Shown: one piece after another, positions 58,053 to 64,000 of the stretch
Layout of the letters: every line of letters starts with the position of its first letter
How positions within the stretch are numbered: the first letter of the stretch is position 1
Assembly (NCBI RefSeq): GCF_033115175.1
Contig: NC_084827.1
Span: forward strand, 56,977,201 to 57,041,200
Source: Lepus europaeus
Taxonomy: Eukaryota > Chordata > Mammalia > Lagomorpha > Leporidae
Length of the DNA: 64,000 bases
Direction of reading: 5' to 3'
Position numbers and translations under genes: made by a program
The notes under the pieces: generated by a model
Databases searched by the model: none
What the model saw: only the letters and a program-made list of their open reading frames with translations
Told to the model about the DNA's origin: nothing

Positions 58053-59750
58053 TATGTCTTGCCTTGTTTCGGGAATTATAGTTAGAGAGGAGCAGGAAGA
58101 AATGAGTCTATGACATCTTAACTGGCCTGTATGGTCCTGTAAAAGATAGATATTTAAAGTCTGTTTTTCATGCATTTAGTAAAGAGGAAAGTTAGGAAGG
58201 AATCATTTGTTCTCCCTACAGGCTGACATGCGTTTTAACAGTTCTGTAAAAGGATTAGATAGCTCTATCATAATAGCCCTTTTTCCTGGTGTGAGCACTG
58301 ATTAAATATTTAATTTTTTCTGAAAGAACATCATCACTTGTTTTAAATTTAACAGTTTATTTATCCTTATCTTGAACTCACACACATTCCAATTACCTGA
58401 ACACATTTTGATGTATTTTGTAAACATGAGGATGCTCATTTATCCCACTTCTGTGAAATTTCAGAGATGATCCCGAAAAAAGTCAGAAGAGATTATGTTT
58501 TGATTTTGTTATTAGGATAATTTTTTACATTTAAAAAGAGTATTTAGGTGTTGGATATCAATATCAAGAACTATATGATAGCCACATGCATATAGTTTAA
58601 TAGTATTTTAAGTAAATATTCAAATATACTTATTTAATCCAACAAAATTACCAAGATACATCACAGAAGAAAAAAATTTCGTTGACAAACAGTGGAAAAG
58701 AAAATATAGGGACTGCATGGACTCAGTATATGTTATGTTCTATATAGCTGATGTAAATGAGAGAGAATAGAGGACTCGTATAAATGAGAAATCTGGAATG
58801 CCAAATGATTATACATACTCTGCCCTTGAGATAGACACACTTGATGTTGTAATGACAGGAATTGAAATGCAGAAGCCAGATCATGTTAATTTTTGTACTG
58901 AACTACTAAATCTTTGAAAGAGTTCATTAAAACAAGAACTGGATAGGGATACATTATCACTACTTTAGTATTAATAGATTAAGTAAAATATTCCCTGATT
59001 GAAAATACAAGTAAAAGACTGAAAGAAAACAAACACAAGAAGGAAGTGTTTCTTTGCTAGCATGTTTTACTCTGCTTTGGAGTTTACATGTTTATACTTC
59101 CAATGTCCTTTTTTTATGGCTGTTTTTCAATTTTTCATTAGCCCTCTTAACTTGTTAATTAGTTATTTTACATTCCTCGTCTGATGATCACCTGTGTCAC
59201 ATCTAATCAAGTTCTGATGCTTGTTCTGTCACCAGGGTCTGTCATTTTTAAGATTTTTGCATGCCTTCCTTTTTTGAAAGTGTGCATATATAAATAGAAC
59301 ACTTAGAATTTGGATAGATAGAACCTTGGTACGGAGATTCATGTTAATTAGCTAGTTTGGGCTATATTTTGTGTTTTTTGTAGCTGTATGAAAAGCTTCA
59401 ATTATTTTTCCTCCACCTGTGGACATTGGGCTTTCCTTAGTACTTCTCAAGAGTTTGTGTCTTGTACTATTTTGAGCTGACACCTACCCCTGCTATACTG
59501 GATCCCTGTTAAGTATGGTAGGAAGATGAGAAAATGCATCCCTCTGAATGTACCTGTCTTGATATCTAACCCTCATCATACAAAGGCAGGACACAGGCCT
59601 CTTCTCCGTCTCTCTGAGGCCAAGCTGTCTTTGCCTGTCCCTTATCAAAAAGAATTCACTGAACTGAGAGAGTGGTACAGATGATCCTATGAAATTCTAA
59701 TCACCAGATTCAAGAAGGCATATCACTATGTTCCTAAATTTGAATATATG
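58053..59750. other. no recognised gene or repeat
   Basis: AT-rich DNA without long open frames. Confidence 0.5.
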
Positions 59751-59754
59751 AAAT

Positions 59755-60459
59755 TGTTACTGGAGAAGCAAGGGTTCTTATCTTCGTGCAAGAAAGAATT
59801 CAGGTGTGGGACAGAGAGTAAGTAGGAAGCAAAATAGCAGTGTATTAGGGTAGGGACATCCGTAAGAACTGATGGGCACCTCTCCAGACAGAATCAGAGA
59901 GTGTCCAGTCGCTCAGACTGGGGGAGAGTGAGGTTACACGGTTGAGTGGAGAGAATACACCTGGGCAGGCCAGGCAGGCAGCTCGGCAGAGAGGCAGAGG
60001 GCTGAGCCAGCAGTCTAGTTGAGGCCGGGTTTTTATGGGGATGGGTCCTGCCTTCCTGCCTCTTCTCCTTCTTCTCCTGGAACAAAGGATTTTTTTGATG
60101 CAAATATGAAAAATTCCTTTCTGAGTTTTCTCCCTGAAGTTATCAGACAGGAAGAAGCCTGACTGGGGTTGCCCAGTTAGAGGAAGGATGAGCAGGACCC
60201 CCAGAAGGTCAGGATCCTGGGCAGGATGTTTGAAGTGCAAGATACTGGGCTGCACCTGGAAGGTTATCAGGTAGAGGGGCAGGGACCCCTGGGAGATCCT
60301 CTCAGGATCTGGGCAGGGCAGGACGTTTGAAGTGCAGATACTGGGCTATACCTGGAAGGTTAATGGGATGACTTTGAGATGTAGATGCTGGACCTGGATG
60401 TCAATGCCTTAGGCCTTTGTCCCACATACATATGTTCATTTCTGACTTCCTACCTAACA
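59755..60459 (-). mobile_element. solo LTR of a class I-like endogenous retrovirus, antisense
   Basis: This 705-bp segment has TG...CA ends and an exact 4-bp TSD AAAT at 59751-59754 and 60460-60463. On the minus strand a TATA-like CATAAAAA lies near 60029-60037, and an AATACA-type poly(A) signal at 59841-59846. Two imperfect 60-bp direct repeats (60209-60268 and 60302-60362, both with GTTTGAAGTGCA, ACTGGGCT and ACCTGGAAGGTTA) fall in U3. The 136-codon frame at 59845-60255 lies wholly within the LTR. No gag/pol/env is adjacent. Confidence 0.82.
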
Positions 60460-60507
60460 AAATAAATGGCATTCTTATACCTTAATAAAATTAAAAAATA
60501 AATAAAT

Positions 60508-60838
60508 GGAGCCAGTGCTGTAGCATAGCAGGTAAAGACCCTGCCTACAGTGCTGGCATCCCATATGGGTGCCAGATCAAGTCCTGGATGCTCCACTTCT
60601 GATCTAGCTTCCTGCTATGGCCTGGGAAAGCAGTAGATGATGGCTGAAGTCCTTGGGCTCCTGCACCTGAGTGGGAGATCCAGAAGAAGCTCCTGGCTCC
60701 TGGCTTTGGATTGTTGCAGCTCCGGGCCGTTGTGGTCATCTGGGTAGTGAACCAGTGGATGGAAGACCTCTGTTTCTCTGTCTACTTCTCCTCTCTCACT
60801 GTGTAACTCTGATTTTCAAATAAATAAATAAATCTTTA
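60508..60838 (+). mobile_element. CSINE
   Basis: Head GGAGCCAGTGCTGTAGC, CCATATGGGTGCCAGATC, TCCTGGCTCCTGGCTTTGG and tail AAATAAATAAATAAATC. AAAATAAATAAAT on both sides could be the TSD but is low-complexity. Confidence 0.92.
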
Positions 60839-60893
60839 AAAATAAATAAATAGTTATTATTTCTCCAATAGATAGAAATTTCCTGGCCAGTAT

Positions 60894-61336
60894 TGTCCAG
60901 TGGGTTTGTATAGAGAAATTCCATGTCCAGGCAGGAAAATTGAAAGTCTGGGGCAGAAGGTAATTACCACTTACATTAAATCATCCCCCACCCCAGACCA
61001 ATTGAAGCCCACCTGGCCATCATAAATTCCCAAAAGTACATGGCATCACCTGCCAATCAAAGCAAGGTCACCAGTGCCACTGACCAACCAGGAACTTGGA
61101 CAAGAACTGAGCATGCACCTCTCAGACCCAGTTTCCTTCTATAAGAACCTTCCCCCTAACTCCAGGGGGAGTCTGGGAATGAAGTGATAGCTGCCTGCCC
61201 CCTTCTTCTATGTTTTGCAAATAAATACCTGCTTTCTCCCACCACTCCACGTTAGTAATTGGCTTTCTTCACCTTGTGTGAGTGCTGTAACAGCATCTCC
61301 AACTAGTTGGGAGAAGGGGGGTGGGTGGTTCTGCAA
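60894..61336 (+). mobile_element. probable solo LTR of a gammaretrovirus-like ERV
   Basis: CCAAT-like GCCAATCAAAG near 61053, TATA-like CTATAAGAACC at 61139, GGGGGAGTCTGGGAATG and AATAAA at 61220-61225 have the order and spacing of a class I LTR on the plus strand. The ends are not fixed: TG at 60894, 60901 or 60941, CA at 61292 or 61333, and none gives an exact TSD. Confidence 0.6.
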
Positions 61337-61529
61337 CAGTCTGTTCAGATTCTGAAATGATGTTCCTCTTTACAAGGTTATGGTTTTCCATATAGCCTCA
61401 GGGGTCTTGTAGAGCCAAGTAAAATAATTGATACTTAGCTGTTCCAGCTCTTTCTGGTTGTAACGCCGAGTCACAACTTCCAAGCTCTTTGCACTTTACA
61501 GCTGACTCTAAAAGATATCCCCAAAGTAT

Positions 61530-61711
61530 TTTTTAAAAGATTTTATTTATTTATTTGAAAGGTAAAGTTACAGTCATTGAGAGGGAGAGACAGAGACAAA
61601 GTCTTTCATGTCCTGTTTCACTCCCCAAATGGCCACAATGGCTGGAGCTGTGCAGATTCGAAGATGGGACCCAGGAGCTTCTTCCAGGTCTCCCCTGAGG
61701 GTGCAGAGGCC
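61530..61711 (-). mobile_element. CSINE 3' half, antisense
   Basis: Tail AGATTTTATTTATTTATTTG through AGGTCTCCCCTGAGGGTGC to GCAGAGGCCC. It then switches directly into a plus-strand CSINE. Confidence 0.87.
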
Positions 61712-61950
61712 CAACCAACTCCCTGATAATGCACCTGGGAAGGCAGCAGAAGATGGCCCAGGCACTTGAGCCCTTGTGACCCACTTTGGAAATGGGATGG
61801 AGTTCTAGGCTCCAGGATTCAGCTTGGTTCTGCCTTGTCCTTTATGGTCAAATGAAGATTGAACCATTAAACAGAAATTTCTCTCTGTCTTTCTGCCTCT
61901 CTCTGTAACTCTACTTTTCAAATAAATAAATATTTCTTTTTAAAGAAGAT
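61712..61950 (+). mobile_element. CSINE, head missing, inverted partner
   Basis: Begins mid-element at AACTCCCTGATAATGCACC, then TTCTAGGCTCCAGGATTC, CT-rich block and AAATAAATAAATATT tail. It forms a head-to-head inverted repeat with 61530-61711. Confidence 0.85.
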
Positions 61951-61956
61951 GTATTT

Positions 61957-62302
61957 TAGGAGCTGGCATTGTGGCATAGCATATTAAGCTTCTGCCTGTT
62001 GTGCCTGCATCCCATATAGGTACCGGTTCAAGTCCTGGATGCTCCAGGTCCCATCCAGCTCCTTGCTAATGTGCCTTGGAAAGCAATAGAACATGGCCTA
62101 AGTCATTGGGCCCCTGCACCCATGTGGGGAACCTACAAGAAGCTCCAGGCTTCTGGCTTTGGCCTGGCCCACCCGCAGATATTATGGCCATTTGAGAAAT
62201 GAACCAGTAGATGGAAGATCTTGCTCTGTCTCTCTCTGTCTCTCTTCTTCTCTCTTTAACTTTTTGTTTCAAATAAGTAAGTAAATCTTACAAAAATGTT
62301 TT
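61957..62302 (+). mobile_element. CSINE, full length
   Basis: Head GGAGCTGGCATTGTGGC, GTACCGGTTCAAGTCC over the B box, CCAGGCTTCTGGCTTTGG, (CT)n block and AAATAAGTAAGTAAATC tail. Confidence 0.92.
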
Positions 62303-62605
62303 AAAAGTGTGACTTTAATGCATTTTGAGACATTCCTCTTTCTTAAAATATATACATTTCAAGTTAATAGATTCTACTGTTAGCATATCTTGATATTCTT
62401 TATGATCTATAATGAAAGAAATCACTTCTTAGCACTGTAGTGATTGCATCAGATAAGTGATCCGCCCTTGAGATCAGAGAAAGGAATTTATTTTTATATT
62501 CCTTAATTTTAGAGAATAATAAAATTACTTCCTTGAGAGCCACACCGGTAAATCTTGATAGTGCTATCAAGCATTCAATTCAATAGAATAGCTAAGATTT
62601 TTTAA
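62303..62605. other. no recognised feature
   Basis: AT-rich spacer. Confidence 0.5.
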
Positions 62606-62608
62606 TAT

Positions 62609-62940
62609 TTTTTTTGACAGGCAGAGTGGACAATGAGAGAGAGAGACAGAGAGAAAGGTCTTCCTTTGCCATTGGTTCACCCTCCAATGGCCGCTGCGGC
62701 CTGTGCGCTGGGCCAGCGCACCACGCTGATCCGAAGACAGGATCCAGGTGCTTCTCCTGGTCTCCCATGGGGTGCAGGGCCCAAGCACTTAGGCCATCCT
62801 CCACTGCACTCCCAGGCCACAGCAGAGACGTGGCCTGGAAGAGGGGCAACCGTACAGAATCTGGTGCCCTGACCGGGACTAGAACCTGGTGTGCCAGCGC
62901 CGCAGGTGGAGGATTAGCCTATTGAGCCAAAGCGCTGGCC
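62609..62940 (-). mobile_element. CSINE with duplicated B-box segment, antisense
   Basis: GTCTTCCTTTGCCATTGG, GCGCACCACGCTGATCCG, GAAGAGGGGCAACC, then two B-box-like blocks (TACAGAATCTGG, and GACCGGGACTAGAACC) before the head. TSD is approximate: AAGATTTTTTAATATT / AAGTTTTTTTATATTT. Confidence 0.93.
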
Positions 62941-63340
62941 AAGTTTTTTTATATTTTTCAGCAAAAATTAATTTCTTCTATACTTGCTTCAATGATGTCT
63001 ACAAATTTGAATAGGGTGTGCCCAAATTCAAGAGGTATATACAAGGGAAATAAAGTAAGGGAAAGAACTGTACTTAGCTATCAGATTGAGTTAATTATTC
63101 CTGTTACTCAATGGGATAAGAGATAGGGTGACCTGATCCTTTCTAGCTACTACAGCGAGTTATAATAGAACTTATGCTCTTGCCAGATCTGGGAGCTTCT
63201 CACGGGCAGAACACTCTATAGTTAGTGTCCTCAGCATGATAGCTCACGTTATCTGAGATGATTTTCCTTAACTCTTTTGCCTTTTGACAAGACTTAATCA
63301 AACTCAATGAGGCCAATACATTTCTAGCTCCTGGAAACTT
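62941..63340. other. no recognised feature
   Basis: Mixed DNA, no family or open frame of note. Confidence 0.5.
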
Positions 63341-63357
63341 GAATTTTGAATTTTCTT

Positions 63358-63702
63358 TTTTTTTTTAAAGATTTTTTACTTATTCGAAATTCAGAGTTAC
63401 ACAGAGAGAGGAGAGGCAGAGAGAGAGAGAGAGAGAAGGAAGTTTTCCATCCACTGGTTCACTCCCCAGATGGCCGCAACGGCAGGAGAAGCGCCGATCC
63501 GAAGCCAGGAGCCAGGAGCTTCTTCCGGGTCTCCCACATGGGTGCAGGGGCCCAAGGACTTGGGCCATTCTCTACTGCTTTCCCAGGCCATAGCAGAGAG
63601 CTGGATTGGAAGTGGAGCAGCCAGATCTCTAACCGGCGCCCCTATGGGATGCCAGTGCTTCAGGCCAGGGCATTAACTGACTGCACCACAGCACTGGCCC
63701 CC
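63358..63702 (-). mobile_element. CSINE, antisense, full length
   Basis: Perfect 17-bp TSD GAATTTTGAATTTTCTT is at 63341-63357 and 63703-63719. Tail, (GA)n, GAAGCCAGGAGCCAGGAGC, GGCGCCCCTATGGGATGCC and head CACCACAGCACTGGCCCC. The overlapping open frames of 62-121 codons are SINE readings. Confidence 0.95.
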
Positions 63703-63898
63703 GAATTTTGAATTTTCTTAACTTTTTTCTAAATGTCCAGAACAGTGGTGATATATGCCACCAGATTTAGAGACACTTGAATGGAAAACAACCAAAGCAG
63801 TAATAGAACACGCAGAAACTTAAGGGTGGATCAGGTGCTCCAGCAGAGGTAGAGATGAGAGAAGACAGAAAGTGACTGTGATCCACACAGAGACAGAA

Positions 63899-63970
63899 AC
63901 CGACACACACGGAGAGACAGACACACACACACACAGACACACACACAGATACACACACAGAGAGAAAGGA
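63899..63970. repeat. (CA)n/(GACA)n microsatellite
   Basis: ACACAC runs broken by GAGAGA and GATAC steps; the minus-strand 76-codon frame over it is low-complexity. Confidence 0.93.
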
Positions 63971-64000
63971 GACATGAGGAAATGGTGGCTCTGACACCTG

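Noticed and set aside
59845-60255. 136-codon minus-strand ORF
   Set aside because: Wholly within the solo LTR; LTRs of this kind do not normally encode protein.
59755-61336. A single provirus bounded by two LTRs
   Set aside because: The two LTRs face opposite ways, do not resemble each other, and the space between holds only a CSINE and short AT-rich DNA.
1-64000. CRISPR array, bacterial operon or phage elements
   Set aside because: No regularly spaced repeats, ribosome-binding sites or compact coding; the repeat families are mammalian.

Overview
The window is nuclear DNA from a lagomorph, most likely rabbit or a close relative. The main evidence is about fifty copies of the tRNA-derived lagomorph C repeat (CSINE) on both strands. 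Five copies of a short L1 3' end of the rabbit L1 type also occur, ending in a conserved block around TACTTTGGAAATTTATATT followed by AATAAAAG. Both families still carry target-site duplications (TSDs) in many places. There is no compact gene layout and I find no intact protein-coding gene. The long open frames I examined fall in SINEs, L1 antisense sequence, a Tigger-like element, low-complexity DNA or a pseudogene. The window is best read as intergenic or deep intronic DNA built by repeated retrotransposition.

Layout. 1-5.6 kb: CSINEs, fragments of antisense L1, a TATATG-type microsatellite, and two 179-bp near-identical copies of an unidentified segment 1,283 bp apart. 5.6-13.3 kb: one old plus-strand L1/HAL1-like element, from 5' region to 3' UTR, interrupted by CSINEs and by a younger rabbit-type L1 3' end with an 18-bp TSD; a second old L1 fragment follows. 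13.3-28.3 kb: mostly unremarkable AT-rich DNA with scattered CSINEs, four more L1 pieces and an old repeat split by a CSINE. 28.3-31.8 kb: a GGAA microsatellite, a well-preserved CSINE, and a disrupted copy of MGAT1 (N-acetylglucosaminyltransferase I).

32-48 kb: CSINEs including inverted pairs, a CCTT microsatellite, an apparent solo LTR inserted inside a CSINE (about 40.3 kb), a Tigger1-like DNA transposon remnant (about 43.5 kb), a rearranged CSINE with a 13-bp TSD (44.8 kb) and a second solo LTR (46.7 kb). 48-57.5 kb: an antisense old L1, a plus-strand L1 ORF2 end with 3' UTR, and about 4.6 kb of antisense old L1, all split by CSINEs. 57.5-64 kb: a tiny L1 insertion beside a CSINE, two solo LTRs in opposite orientation (59.8-60.5 and 60.9-61.3 kb), several CSINEs and a CA-rich microsatellite.

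The parts do not form a pathway. The content of interest is the insertion history: nested elements give relative ages, two insertions share one target site, and three CSINE copies share an internal duplication that includes the Pol III B box. Family names rest on recognition from memory without database searches, so subfamily names and the edges of old elements are approximate.
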